This document shows positions 30,855-43,093 of a stretch of DNA of 64,000 bases, piece after piece (the stretch's first letter is position 1; each line of letters opens with the position of its first letter). The translations under genes were made by a program, and so were the position numbers. The stretch lies in assembly GCF_963259705.1 (NCBI RefSeq), contig NC_081844.1, positions 40,055,341 to 40,119,340 on the forward strand. The letters are read 5' to 3'. A model generated the notes under the pieces. That model worked only from the letters and a program-made list of their open reading frames with translations. It did not search any database and was not told the DNA's origin. Origin of the DNA: Myotis daubentonii (Eukaryota > Chordata > Mammalia > Chiroptera > Vespertilionidae).

Positions 30855-33640
30855 GAACATATTTTAGTTATTCTTCAACCATATGGTCCCAAATAACTGA
30901 GTTTTTTGTTTTGCTTCCATACTCTGTACGTAGTTAAATTAACCTATAGGACAAACATTGAAAATGCCCTGGCAGCACACGTTATTTTAAGAAACTATGT
31001 AAGTGATTATTCGGCAATTTGTTTTAGAGTATCATATATACAACAGAGTTTCAAATGGAACAACCTGTATTTGGAAATAAAACCTCCCAGACAACAGTGG
31101 CAGGTTAGGTGCCAGGATCAACTGATCTGATGCAAACAATTGAAAATGCCAGGTAAAATATTTCAAATCTTTTTTAATGCACCCATGGGTAACAAGGTAG
31201 AACAGAATACTAATGTTAAAAGACTGAGTACTGTCAGTCTTTTAACTTAAAAGGAAGTAAACTGAGCACTGAAGCTGGCTTTTGCCTTTAGGGCTTTGGC
31301 CAAACCTCAAGTACCTAAGAGTCATTTATGTTCTGAGTTCAGGTTTCAGAACAGAAAACAAATTCAGGGCTCACCCCATAATAGGACCTAAAAATGTAGA
31401 ATCCCTAAAGGGCTCCATCCTCAGGGTGAAAGAGAATGAAAACTGACTGAGTCCCTTTATGCCCTGAAGAGAAACCTCCCAGTACACATATCCCACACCG
31501 TCCACCTAAGAAATTAATGATCATAAATTGGCCCACATGCTGGTTTGCAGCCAGAATCACACAAGCTGCATGGCTAGAAAGATGTCAAACCAAGAATTTA
31601 GTTTAACGTGGTTGTATACCACTAATGTCACATCTGAAAAGCAAGTACCAATGTATTTTTGAAAGAATCCTCCGCAGCTCACGCTTGGAGAAGGTTCTGT
31701 TCCTGTGAGCCCTCATGAAAATGTATCACTCACACTTGAAAATTACTGAACACTCAAGGCCCCACAGGGGAGGGCCAGCCAAAACAATATACTGCAAAAT
31801 ATGCTGCTTAAAAAAATGCAGCCTTTAGTGTTATCAGGCAAAATATAAAATAATCATGGTTAATAATTTTCAAGAGAGGAGAACTCTGAAGAGCTAAGTA
31901 AAATTGAGAAAAGATCTAATTTCCAGAAATAAAAAGTACAAATAAAAATTTTAAAATATAATGGATGGTTTAAACAGCTCTTTAGAATTGTTGTTGAAAT
32001 CTCATCTCTTGGCTTCTGGGCTCTTGGTTCCTTTCCCGTCTGTTAGGCCACCCCTTCTCAATCTCCATCACTGATTCACTGATTCTATTATCTAAAAAGA
32101 CAGCATCATTGAGGAGTCAGTTCTAATTCTTTTTCTTTCCCTCCATTTTTATTCTTTGCCCGGACTGACCTATTCATCAGGTTTTGACTATGTTCATCAT
32201 TGCCACACTCGAGCTTCCAATGCAGACTTGTGAGTGACGTTCATTATTTTCCCACCAAATCTTCTATTCTTCCTAGGCTCCCTATTTAGCCATTGACACT
32301 GAAAAAGAAGTTTCTATGACATTTTCAATGATTTCTTCCACTTTTTTCTTCCAGCTTTCGTCATTAGCAAGTCAGGGTCACTCAGTCATTGATAGTTCCT
32401 TTTGCATGTATTCCCCCTGCTATGATTCAGGGTCCCTTGCAGTTTTTCCAGCACATTCCCACCTTTTTTTCTAGTACAGTAAGTTCAATTGTATCACTCT
32501 GGAGCAACAACCATTGCTGGTGCCCCCTTAAAGGTGGTAATTCATTGCATCCTGGGAAGTGTAATCCCCACATGGTGTGAGTGAGCTGGTTGGCGTCCAT
32601 TTTGAAGGTTATAGGTTTCATGGACTTTTTAACACGGAATATTAGAATACCAGGTAGATAGTGGGAAAGGAGGAAATCCCACGGCATTTTATTAGATAAT
32701 CCCTTGACAAAAAATTTGTCTTATAGGACAACATTATGCACAGCAACCTACTCCCCGGCTTTGGATTTGCAAAGTGGCTGTAAGTGAAATCAAGTACATT
32801 CACACAACTGGTTGACCACTAGATAAGTGACCTCATCTCCAATGAAGTAAACCGAAACAGTCAAAATCAGGCCCAGGGAAGAGGTGCTACAAAACAAGGG
32901 ATCAGGAGTTTGGAAGTTTTTAAGACTTGGAGGAAGAACATGAATCAATCAGGGTAGGCTAATTGTCATGACACACAACTCCAAAATTTCAGGGGCTTGG
33001 TCCCAGTGCCTTCCTCTCTGTGGGTTGGTTGAGGGGTGGGGAAGGGACACTGCTGTTTATATGTAGTAGCGGATGAGCCAGATTACCACACTTTATTTCT
33101 GATACCTTGACTTGAGTTTTACAGCACCTAAACCCTATAGTAGGTGTGATACCAATACTAGTGAATTAATGATGTTAGCGTTTCCTAACCTTTGTTCCTC
33201 TTTGTACTATTTATACCATTTTAGTCATACCTAGAGCAGTACATATATTATTGCGTGACTATTTTTAATTAAAATTACATACTTTTATAAACTTAAATTT
33301 AGCTTTGCACCAAACTTAAATTTAATGATACCCATAAAATCACAGGATTGTGGTGTTACTTTTTCAATACATATTAAAATATCAAAATTAAAAATATTTG
33401 CATTCTACTTAATCATCCTTTTTAACCCCATGTTTAAAACAGTTTAGAAGTAACTGACCTATGTGTTATATTTACCTATTTAATGCTTTAGGGTCAAGCT
33501 TCTCTATATGTTCAGGGACCATGAACGCTACAGATTTTTCCTACCTGGCCGTATATCTACTTTTGTGACTTATGATCTCGTTTTGTGATTTATGTTCATA
33601 CGCAGGTACCAAAAAGTGAATGTTCTATAAGTGCTATATA
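30855..33640. other. Intergenic DNA, mostly unassigned
   Basis: About 2.8 kb with possible L2-like pyrimidine-rich parts at about 32030-32260. No gene recognised. Confidence 0.4.
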
Positions 33641-33657
33641 TAGATTAATGTATTTTT

Positions 33658-33704
33658 AATTAATTAATTTTTATTGTTTAAAGTATTATATATGTCTCCT
33701 TTTT
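33658..33704 (-). mobile_element. 47-bp L1 insertion with 17-bp target duplication
   Basis: The insert is the reverse complement of the very end of a bat L1 (GGAGACATATATAATAC, then CAATAAAAATTAATTAATT). It is bounded by perfect direct repeats TAGATTAATGTATTTTT at 33641-33657 and 33705-33721. It is a severely 5'-truncated L1 retrotransposition event. Confidence 0.85.
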
Positions 33705-33721
33705 TAGATTAATGTATTTTT

Positions 33722-34268
33722 TAACAATTTTTTAAAAACAATGAATACCCTATTTCTCTCACACCCACCCCATTTTCATTGAAAGCCCACTAATAGGATA
33801 TGGAATGTTTCCATAACAAAACATGGTAAATTAGTTAATATATGAAACTTTTTAAAAGACCAGAATTCTTTGGTTTGCACATAGCTTAAGTGAATAAAAT
33901 AGAGAGGTATCTATTGTTTTTTGAGATCATAATCCTATTCCCAGAGATGATAAGTAATAACAACAAAAGCTGGTCATTAATTTTACACTTTGGATGAGGT
34001 TTCTTTCTTTCTTTCTTTTTTTTTTTTTTTTTGGATGAAGGTTTCTTTATGTATAACAAAGAAAAGACAATCTTTGAGTTTTATGACACTTAAATAAAAA
34101 GCACAGAGGGAACTGTAGACTCTATTTTGAGGAATCCTTAGGGTAGAGATCTGTCTGGGATGATTTATGTGCTGTCTAAACGGAGGGGTGTGGTTCCTTA
34201 GTTATTTCTGGCTTTGTGGTTATTATTCTTAATTTTCTCTCTCTCTCTTTTTTTTTAAGCCAAGTATT
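33722..34268. other. Intergenic DNA with T-rich tract
   Basis: Contains a TTTC/T tract at about 34002-34032 and a CT-rich stretch just before the L1 at 34270. No gene seen. Confidence 0.5.
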
Positions 34269-34282
34269 AAGAAAGGGGTGGC

Positions 34283-34864
34283 ACTTCTAGGAATATATCC
34301 CAAGAAACCAGAAACACCAATCAGAAAGGATATATGCACCCCTATGTTCATAGCAGCACAATTCACCATAGCTAAGATCTGGAAACAGCCTAAGTGCCCA
34401 TCAGTAGATGAATGGATTAGAAAACTGTGGTACATCTACACGATGGAATACTATGCTGCTGTAAAAAGGAAGGAACTCTTACCATTTGCAACGTCATGGA
34501 TGGAACTGGAGAGCATTATGCTAAGTGAAATAAGCCAGTCAATAAAGGAAAAATACCACATGATCTCACTCATTCATGGACAATAGAGACCATTATAAAC
34601 TTTTGAACAATAATAGATACAGAGGCAGAGCTGCCTCAAACAGATTGTCAAACTGCAGCGGGAAGGCCAGGGAGGGTTGGGGGGCAGGAGGTAGGGGGGT
34701 AAGAGATCAACTAAAGGACTTGTATGCATGCATATAAGCATAACCAATGGACATAAGACACTGGGGGATAGGGGAGGCTAGGGGACTGTCTAGGGCGGGG
34801 GGATAAAATGGATACATATGTAATACCCTTTGCAATACTTTAAGCAATAAAAAAAAAAAAAGAA
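34283..34864 (+). mobile_element. 5'-truncated L1 (ORF2 C-terminus plus 3' UTR)
   Basis: The first about 300 bp encode the C-terminal tail of L1 ORF2 in an open frame ending at a stop near 34586. The 3' UTR follows with G-rich segments, then an AATAAA and poly-A tail. A perfect 13-bp duplication AAGAAAGGGGTGG at 34270-34282 and 34865-34877 flanks it. The open frame and perfect duplication suggest a fairly recent insertion. It lacks the reverse transcriptase and endonuclease parts and cannot be active. Confidence 0.95.
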
Positions 34865-34879
34865 AAGAAAGGGGTGGGA

Positions 34880-35410
34880 ACAAGGCAAGACAAGGTGAAG
34901 TCAGCAAAATAATAATTGAGAGCCAGAGACAAGCAGAATGAATTAGTAGGTGACTTTAGATAGGTTAGGGTGAAAAACCTACAAGATTTTCTTCTGCGTT
35001 TTAAAAAGAAAACAAGAATCTTCAGCACAAATCCCATCTACAAAGACTCCGAAGGATCTCCCTCATGGAACAACAGCTGATTAATGCACATTAGCATTCC
35101 TTGTGAGGCACAGACTTTTGGAATAAGCCCTTTCCTGAATGCTGATGACCACAAACACATTAGCTGAGCTATTCGTTATTATCACAAATTAGATGTGACC
35201 GAACTTCCATTACATATACTCATTCCATCGTGTGATTCAACCATTGGGTGGATTTTAATTACTGAACCAAGAAATGAATAATTGGAAAGGAGGACACCTA
35301 AGAAGAACTGCCAATGCTTCTGCTAGTGAGGAACTGTGAATTGCTTTTCTTTTCCTTTTGATACTTAACAAGAAATGTTTGCCCATCTACAAGATAAAGA
35401 GGAAAAATAT
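34880..35410. other. Repeat-poor intergenic stretch
   Basis: About 500 bp with no recognised repeat. It contains TAAT-type cores such as CTGATTAATGCACATTAGC, so it is another weak candidate for regulatory DNA. No gene. Confidence 0.4.
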
Positions 35411-35411
35411 A

Positions 35412-35600
35412 GCCTGGCCGGTGTGGCTCAATGGTTGAGTGTCGACCTATGAACTAGGAGGTCATGGAAATTCCTGGAAAGAGCACATGCTTAGGTTTCG
35501 GGCTTGATTCCCAGTGGGGTCATACAGGAAGCAGCCGATCAATGATTATCTCATCATTGATGTTTCTATCTCTCTTCCTCTCTGAAATCAATAAAAAAAA
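35412..35600 (+). mobile_element. VES SINE
   Basis: Forward copy starting AGCCTGGCCGGTGTGGCTCA with A-box, a shortened body containing ATTCCCAGTGGGGTCATACA, and a tail CTCTCTGAAATCAATAAAAA. It is more diverged than the copy at 14491. Confidence 0.88.
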
Positions 35601-35604
35601 TAAA

Positions 35605-36525
35605 CAAAAATGAAATTTGGGAAGAGGGAAAATAAAATAGAAGAAATACTTAGGATTGAGGGCCCATAGCAAATGTCCCATTTACCCGCCGTTTCACACG
35701 CTTGAATTCTAACCCATATTATAGGTAGCTTCAGTGACCCAATGTCCTGGTATATCGTTTCCCCTCTTCTTTGAGCGTATCTGATTTCTTCTGTGTTTAA
35801 TATGTGATTTAAACAGCCTGTTTCATGTGTTACTCTAATTGCCTCATCTTTCTTGAAGTCGGATATACATGATGAGTAATAAATGGTAAATTTGGCCTCA
35901 GATTTGACTGACCTCATTAGACTGTAGATGAGAGTCAGAGAGACCCACAAATGTGCGTTTCCGTTGTTTTGGCACTGAGGGATAATGGCTACAGCTCATG
36001 AATAAAATAATGGAAATGATTGTGTCTTGCACGGACTGCCGGGGGAGCAACAGACCGATGTTCCCCTTGGCTCGCTCTGGCCAGGAAGCTGGAGAAATCA
36101 CTGGGCTGTGCTTCCCCAAGAGGCAGAGCTGTAGATCGGTTAAAACCGTGACCGTTCCAGCTGCACACCCAACGACTGTCCTCACTGCTCTGTGCTAAGG
36201 GCTATTGTTGATTTTTGGTCTTTGCAGCTACGTTGCATACATCACAGTCATTTTCAGGGGCATCAAAGTACCTCTCCTCAATTTATCATAGTGTAAGCCT
36301 CTCTTAGCTTCATAAACTGTGATACGAACACACTAAATTAGACCATTTTGCTTCTGTTGTTGGAGGAGGGGAACCAGGACAGAGTAACTGGCTTGAGTAC
36401 GTACATATTGTGCTCATAATAGGATGTGAACCCATTTCTACACACTCCCAGTCCGAGTTTCCCTTTACTCTATGAAAGTTACTATTTCAAGGTGAAGACA
36501 TGATTCATTTGTTCAGTATAATTAA
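35605..36525. other. Intergenic DNA, nothing recognised
   Basis: Mixed-composition stretch without a repeat or gene that I can name. The opposite-strand open frames at 35898-36198 overlap each other and show no known domain. Confidence 0.4.
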
Positions 36526-36529
36526 GTAG

Positions 36530-36850
36530 CTGTACACTGAGTATGGGTGCTGGAGATACAGGGATAGACGAGAGAAAAACCCTTTGCTTTCATCAAGTGT
36601 ATAGGCCCAGAGGGAAGGTAGACAGTAAGTTATATAATGTGTATTTGAAGAGATTGTGTACTTCGGATCTAGTGCACAATGCCGTGGAGGCACCTAATGA
36701 AACCTAATCCAGTTGGTCAAAAAAGGCCTCCTGAAAGAATGGTGTTTAAGAGGAGACGGACAGGTGTTGCCCCATCAAGGAGGTAGGTGGGAAGGAGAAT
36801 GTCCCGGATGCCTGAGATGAGATAAAGGACTAGAAACAAGTCCTTGTAGT
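36530..36850 (+). repeat. Ancient retroelement fragment, second copy
   Basis: GGTGCTGGAGATACAGGGAT, AAAGGCCTCCTGAAAGAATG and GTTTAAGAGGAGACGGACAG follow the same order as the family seen at 30100-30850. Confidence 0.5.
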
Positions 36851-36889
36851 TGGTGTGAGTGTTTCAGGGTGGGCACTAGCTAAACCAAG

Positions 36890-37110
36890 GATTTTATTTA
36901 ATTTGTTAATTAAATCTTTATTGTTGAAAAGATTTCCTCCATTGACCCCTTCTAGCCCACCCCCTCCCCTGTCCCAGGCCTTCAGCACCCTATTGTCTGT
37001 GTCCATGGGTTATGCACACATGCATACAAGTTTTTTGATTGATCTCTTCCCACCCACCCGCCCTCCCCCTCCTTCCCTCTGAGATTCCACAGCCTGCTCC
37101 ATGCTTCTCC
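36890..37110 (-). mobile_element. L1 3' UTR fragment, reverse
   Basis: The plus strand reads AATCTTTATTGTTGAAAAGA, then CCCCTTCTAGCCCACCCCCT and GGGTTATGCACACATGCATA, the reverse complement of the bat L1 3' end seen forward at 34600-34864. Confidence 0.85.
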
Positions 37111-38185
37111 TAGGGACAATGGGAAAGGGAGGAAACCGGACTATCAATGGGTGGATCTGAGAGCCACAGAGAGACTTAGCATTGGCTAAACAACCCAGAG
37201 TATAGATGGTCCAGCTTAGAGTCCCTCACCTCATCTTATCTGATAATGCGAAGAATACACATGTATCTACCTTCCTAAAAGCAGACTGGAGGAAAGAGAA
37301 GTCAGTACTCTCCGATTTGATGCTATCCTTCAATTTATTCAATACATGTCTGTTGAATAGCTGCTGTATTCAAGGGCATATAACACCTTGTACTAGGCAC
37401 TATTGAAGATTCAATGAGCAAGTAAATACATAACGTCTGCCTACCCATTACACTCTTGAGTTGTGATTATTGGAGGGCCTTATTTACAGTAATCTGATGG
37501 GAAGATACAACAAAACAAATGAGGCAATGGGGCCTGTCTGCAAACATATTATGCAGACTGCTTAATGTTTTAATAAACAACCAAGTTGACACCAGATCAA
37601 ATCCAAGGATACAAGAATTTTTGGCTTATTTTTTTAAAAGATTAAGAACAAATTTCAGTGTTATGCTACCAAATTCCTTTTTGCTAAAAAATATGAATGC
37701 ATATCACATGCCAGACAAAACTGAGGACATTGTTCCTGGCCTCTGAGGAGCTTACAAACAAGAAAAGAAATAATGTATGCAGACATATGAGCAATAGACA
37801 TATGAACAAATACATTTTCTTTAGGTGTGTTACAGGAAGGAGTTAAAGCAACATGGGCAACTTTGTAAACCTTCTTAATTTGTTCTCTCACACTGCAAAT
37901 ATGAGAGAAATGCTTTTCTTGCATTTTTTTTTCTATTGACACAATTTTAAATAAAATGGTTGAAATCCAACTCATTCCTGTTTTCTCCAAAAATTTACTA
38001 AATTAGAATAAGATGTCAAATGAAATTATAAAAGTGATCAATCATTTCCTGTTTGGGGAGTTAATCTTTTGTTAACGAGAAAAGGAATACTGCACTCCCC
38101 AAACGAAACTGTTTTAATCATAAGGAGACATATTCAGTATAATTAGACAGTTCTCTTATCAGCACAGATTAAGGAAAATCAACCA
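37111..38185. other. Intergenic DNA with scattered old retroelement traces
   Basis: The parts at 37330-37440 and 37700-37770 (GTTCCTGGCCTCTGAGGAGC) resemble the same ancient retroelement family as 30100-30850. The rest is unassigned. No gene. Confidence 0.4.
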
Positions 38186-38196
38186 ATAGACTAGGC

Positions 38197-38413
38197 CAGC
38201 CGTGGGCAAACTACGGCCTGCGGGCTGAATCTGGCCCGTTTGAAATGAATAAAACTAAAAAAAAAAAAAAGGACCGTACCCTTTTATGTAATGATGTTTA
38301 CTTTGAATTTATATTAGTTCACACAAACACTCCATCCATGCTTTTGTTCAGGCCCTCCGGTCCAGTTTAAGAACCCATTGTGGCCCTCGAGTCAAAAAGT
38401 TTGCCCACCCCTG
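38197..38413 (-). mobile_element. Non-autonomous hAT MITE (GGGCAAAC type), copy B
   Basis: Ends CAGCCGTGGGCAAACTACG and TTTGCCCACCCCTG, with a perfect duplication GACTAGGC (38189-38196, 38414-38421). It is the reverse-orientation relative of copy A at 26535-26748, with a 14-A run inside. Confidence 0.88.
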
Positions 38414-38419
38414 GACTAG

Positions 38420-39615
38420 GCCCTGGAAAACTTTATAAGAATGCCAGTTTTCTTTAAAAGACTTAACCCATTTATCATTTTAAATGCATTTGTTTAGCTT
38501 TTGTCTTATGTGCTACACACTGATTTTCATACCTCAACATGAAAAGGTTTCTGGTTGCATTTAAAACATGCAATGTTATAAGTCTCACCATTCATATATG
38601 CTTTCATTGATGTATTCATTCAGCAAATATTGAGCGAGTAATAATGCCAGACTGAGGAGACAACATCCTGCTCTTAGAAGTTTACTTCCTGGAAAATCTG
38701 AATGGAATGATTTATGGAAATAGAAAGTATTTCTTTGGCTTGGTCATTCTCCTCACTACACCTTTAATAAAACACTTAAAGTTACACTTTGCAAGTATTT
38801 TCAAATATCCCTTCTTTTTTCTATTGTAATTGTGTGAAGACACTCTTTTTTTCTGAGTATCTTTCATTTGTGTTCTGCCACTATGGCTCACATTATAACT
38901 TAGCAAGGAGATACACTGCCATGGCTCCCTCTCATTCCTTATGTGTGAGAAAGGGAAGGAGAAAGGAGGGAAGGAAGGAAGGTTAATGAGCATAATGACG
39001 TATAAATCATGGATAATGTATTATAAGAAAAAAAAATAAGCATAGCAGCAATTTGGGAGAAAGAAGTGAAAGAGAAATATAGATAGAAGTGTACAACAAG
39101 TCAGAATTATTTTTTTAACCAAAGTTGGGAAAACAGAAGGTTTATAATTCGCCAATGCAATTTAAGGAAAATCCTCAACTATATAAGCTAAGGATTGAAA
39201 GGTCTTAAATTGGGTATGTTATCAAGAGGAATAACTTATTGCAATTTTTTAATGCAGCATTCAGTAAAATTTCTGCCACCAACTGTCTTTGTGAAGTTTA
39301 CCAAGTGACTAAGAACTATGTCTTGCCTAGAAATAGGGTAATTAAATAAATGACAGCAAAAAATATGTGATGTCTGATTTCATGAGTCATTTGCTGCTTA
39401 ATAACAAAAACAACTCAAGCAAGAAAAAAAATAGTCCAAATCTATTAAATTTGAGGTTTTAGATTTATTTTGCTTCTCTAATTCTGAAATTTCAGCCTTA
39501 AAAGTCAGAACTTTTCATTACATTTCTGTCTTTTCAGTCTCAAGCCACAGTTTATTGAATTCATTGTATTATATACGGAGATTTTTAAAGTGCAGATTGT
39601 TTTACTTCCTAGGTT
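38420..39615. other. AT-rich intergenic DNA
   Basis: AT-rich stretch with a GGAAG/GAAGG purine tract near 38950-38982. No repeat family or gene recognised. Confidence 0.45.
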
Positions 39616-39634
39616 TTTTAAAATGGTGATTGCA

Positions 39635-39843
39635 GCCCTAGCTGGTTTTGCTCAGTGGATAGAGCATCGGCCTGCAGACTGAAGGGTCCCGGGTTTGATT
39701 CTAGTCAAGGACACATGCTGGGGTTGCAGCTTGATCCCTAGTAGGGGGCCTGCAGAAGGCAGCCGATCAATATTCACTCTCATCATTGATGTTTCTATCT
39801 CCCTCTCCTTTCATCTCTGAATTCAATAAAATATATATTTTTA
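39635..39843 (+). mobile_element. VES SINE with 15-bp target duplication
   Basis: Full forward copy starting GCCCTAGCTGGTTTTGCTCA, ending TTCAATAAAATATATATTTT. Perfect direct repeats AAAATGGTGATTGCA at 39620-39634 and 39844-39858 mark the insertion. Confidence 0.95.
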
Positions 39844-40174
39844 AAAATGGTGATTGCACAGGTAGAAGGTGCTATAAATAAGAATTTACATTTGCATACA
39901 AGTAGGCATTTTTAAAACAGCACATAATTTTAGATATGCATTCTCATACTTCAGGATCAGTGAGTTAAAAAAGGAGTTGTCACAACTTGCATTTATTGCT
40001 CACCCAGAGTTTGAGCACAAGTGGTTTGAATAGTCCCACCTTCTCACTCAATAACTCACAACCGCTCCACAGTAGTCCTTTGCCTCTCGTCTACCACCCA
40101 GTTCAAAGCTTATTGCGTAGTTTTAACTAAGATTCAGGAAAGTCCCTTCTTATTTGAATAAATTTAAAGATCTA

Positions 40175-40285
40175 TTGGGGAGATCATTTTGTAAGTTATA
40201 TAAATGTCTAATCACTATGTTGTACACCAGAAACTTACATAACTAATATTGTATGTTAACTGTAACTAAAAAATTATTTTAAAAA
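40175..40285 (+). mobile_element. L1 3' UTR tail, older type
   Basis: GAGATCATTTTGTAAGTTAT, TGTCTAATCACTATGTTGTA and GTATGTTAACTGTAAC match the L1M-type tails at 7575-7910 and 25720-25838. Confidence 0.75.
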
Positions 40286-40419
40286 GGAATCATTGTTTCA
40301 AATCATAAAACACAAGAAAATTATAAGTTGAAGGACTGAAGACTAGAGTTTTGTAGGAGTGGTTTCATCAGAACATGTGTTCCCATTGCCCAGGGAGACT
40401 AAGGGGTGTGCTATGCAGA

Positions 40420-40805
40420 CACTACTGTGTGTTCACCAAACTCCATTCCATTTTCTTCCTGGACACACAGCTTTACTACAGTCCCCCGAGTCTCCTATTG
40501 CGGTCATGTGACTGAGTTCTGGTCAGTGGAAATTATGTACATGACTTGCAGGCCTAGACCCTAAATACCATTTTGCACAAGCCTTCAAGTTCTGTCTTTT
40601 CCTTTAACTGTGAAAGACTGAGGTTAAGGGCGGGGATGGAAGAGGCAGGCTGAGGAAGTGTGTGGAATAGTTGCCTTGCCTCCTTCCCCCACCCCCCACC
40701 CCATTGCATTTACTTTGGACTGTGTGACTTGAACAAGAAATTAACCTATATTGCATTATACCTCTAAGGTTTGGGATCATTTATCACAGCCGTTAATACA
40801 CAATG
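40420..40805 (+). mobile_element. Probable MaLR-type LTR remnant
   Basis: The 3' part, GTTTGGGATCATTTATCACA then GCCGTTAATACACA, resembles the end of MLT/MST LTRs, and the 5' part has the TCATGTGACTGAGTTCTGG block seen in such LTRs. It contains a C-rich CCCCCACCCCCCACCCC tract at about 40686-40703. No internal coding region is present. Confidence 0.5.
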
Positions 40806-41505
40806 AATAATGCAGTCAGTAAAGGGAGATGGTAGGTAGGAGAATAAGAAAGCAAATATCCTTGCTTTATAGTTTGCCACTAATGCCATATTACTCTGCG
40901 TGAAATGAATATGGCAACAGCAAAACCACATAATCTAAGTGCCAGACATAAACAAAAAGTTAGGAAACCAATATATTAAGGTTTCCCCAAACATATAGCT
41001 GCTATCTTGCCCTTGGGAATCAATTGTTCATTTCCTCCATATCCTCCTTGATTAATTAGTTTTACTACCCTGCGTTCCCTTCCCAAGTTGTTAAAATTAT
41101 TTTCTGTTTTTCACAAGATGTTGAGAATCACTTCTTTGAAATTAATGAATTTGCAAGGGGAGGAAGATAGAAGCAATTATTTCAGCATAGAAATAGAAGC
41201 CAGCTTTGAAAAATTGTAATTTTGTTATTGTTAAAAATTAACATTTCCTTCTTTTTTTTTTTCTACCAGATATTGCAATGTTATAGTGCTATGGTGCTCA
41301 AAATCAGAATAGAGATGATGCCACAGTAGACAGACCAATGGATTGAAATAGAAGACCCAGAAGTATATTTAAGCATATATAATTATCATTTTTTGTATAC
41401 TATGTTTTTATATGTATAGATAGGTTTCTGAGCCTTCTATTTGAGTGAACTGATCCCTATATTGTGTTTTATTCCCTTTTCTCTATATATTTTTAAATGC
41501 CATAC
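40806..41505. other. Intergenic DNA, nothing recognised
   Basis: AT-rich sequence with a T-run near 41250-41262. No gene or named repeat. Confidence 0.45.
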
Positions 41506-41506
41506 T

Positions 41507-42210
41507 GTGATAGCAAAGTCTCCAAAGTGGTTCCCAATGTTCCCCACCTCCTACTTGACACTCTGTGTGGTCTCCTTCAACTTTGTACCAGGTTTGTGGG
41601 TAGTAGGACACAGCAGAAGTAATGGTATGTCATCTATATATATAAAAGGCTAATATACAAAGTGTCCCTGCAGGAGTTTGACTGGGAGACCAGGAGTTCT
41701 ATCACTCGCTATGATGTGCGCTGACCAACAGGGGGTGGCGTGGAATGAAAGGAGGCCCTGGCCAGCAGCCAGAAGGCCCCAATCGGCCCTGATCACTGGC
41801 CAGGCCTAGGTACCCTACCCATGCACAAATTTTGTGCACCAAGCCTCTAGTTAGATTATAAAGACTGTGGCTTACATCTATGTAGACACTCACACCCTTT
41901 TTCTCTTGAATCACTGGCTGTAGGGAAGCAATCTTCCTGTGGGAGGACACTTGAGCCATCTCTGGAGAGGCCCATGTGACAAGGACCGGAGGACTCAGCA
42001 AGGAACTGAGGCCTGCCATCAACCATGTGAGGGAGCTTGGAAGAGGACCATTCCCCAGCTGAGCCTTCAGATGACCACAGCTGAGCCTGAACCATCCAGC
42101 TAGGCCACTCCGAGAATCTTAAATTTCAGAAACCATGCGAAATAATAAATGTCTGTTGTTTTAAGCCGCTCTGTTAAGTTTTGGGGTAATGTGTTACATG
42201 ATAGAAAATT
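41507..42210 (+). mobile_element. MLT1-type LTR (ERVL-MaLR) split by a Helitron
   Basis: Starts TGTGATAGCAAAGTCTCC and ends with TTGTTTTAAGCCGCTCTGTT then TTTTGGGGTAATGTGTTACA, the typical MLT1 terminus. It is a solo LTR with no internal viral genes. A 218-bp Helitron at 41633-41850 interrupts it; removing that leaves an LTR of about 490 bp, which fits the family. Confidence 0.75.
41633..41850 (+). mobile_element. HeliBat-type Helitron, complete short copy
   Basis: Starts TCTATATATATAAAAGGCTA after a host A, carries GCTATGATGTGCGCTGACCA, and ends with the hairpin-forming TGCACAAATTTTGTGCACC followed by AAGCCTCTAG before a host T. It is 218 bp with both termini intact, inside the MLT1-type LTR. 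Confidence 0.92.
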
Positions 42211-42214
42211 CAGA

Positions 42215-43090
42215 CACATAGCATATAAATAAAAGCAATATGGGTCAATGGTTAGTAAGTTAGATGATTTAACAAATTTTGACATTTCTGTTTCATCTTA
42301 ATTGTTTTCTTTCAAATTAATTCCTTCAGTGAAATGTGTTAAAAGTGGTTACCAGCAGGACATTAGAAATGTTAACATTTAGCTTTGGAAACTAAAGTGT
42401 AACCACAGCATTATTTTCTGTTTTATTAAACTCATTAAACAGTAATACAGTGTATTTGTTTCTATTAAAAAGCATGTTATTGGACTCTTTGGGAAAAAAG
42501 CTACTTAAAATTAGTTCAAAAACTCTCACTTCTTCCTAGCAATGTGTAATAATATAGTAATTGCCTAGTAGAAGTTCTTGACAATTGGAGTGACTTTAAA
42601 ATATATTTAAGCATAATATTACGCATACACAAACAAGTTCTTTTACAGTATTTGAAGGTAGTTTAAGATAGTTTTTTTGTGTGAACACCCTCCTTTATAT
42701 GGCTAAGATTGCTTGCAATCTCTGCCATTATTCTTGGTGTAAAAATAAACTTCAATAGCATACCTGTGTGAATTCTAACAACTTCTGAATTAGTGAAGCC
42801 CCAAATAACGAAGCTCTATAATGTGTAAGGGAACTGGGAAGGCTAAAATCTCAAATTATGAGTCAAGGGAATAGCTCCAAGCAGTGTGTCTCTGCCAGGT
42901 TACACCAGCAGTGTTCCCCATGCGTCACGGAGGTTGAACTCTAGCTTTTGGTATTAAATTGTCTCAATCTTGGCTACAGTGGTAGTTCCACTTTCTCACT
43001 CATTCACCCTCAACTAGAATGACTAGGGACAATTGATTTTTTTTTTCAATGTAGAAAAAGAAGGAATAAAGATTGCTACTCTGCAGCATC
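42215..43090. other. AT-rich intergenic DNA
   Basis: AT-rich sequence with no repeat or gene that I can identify. Confidence 0.45.
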
Positions 43091-43093
43091 AAC

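Noticed and set aside
34278..34586. 102-residue frame that looks like a gene
   Set aside because: It is the C-terminal tail of L1 ORF2 within a truncated retrotransposon.
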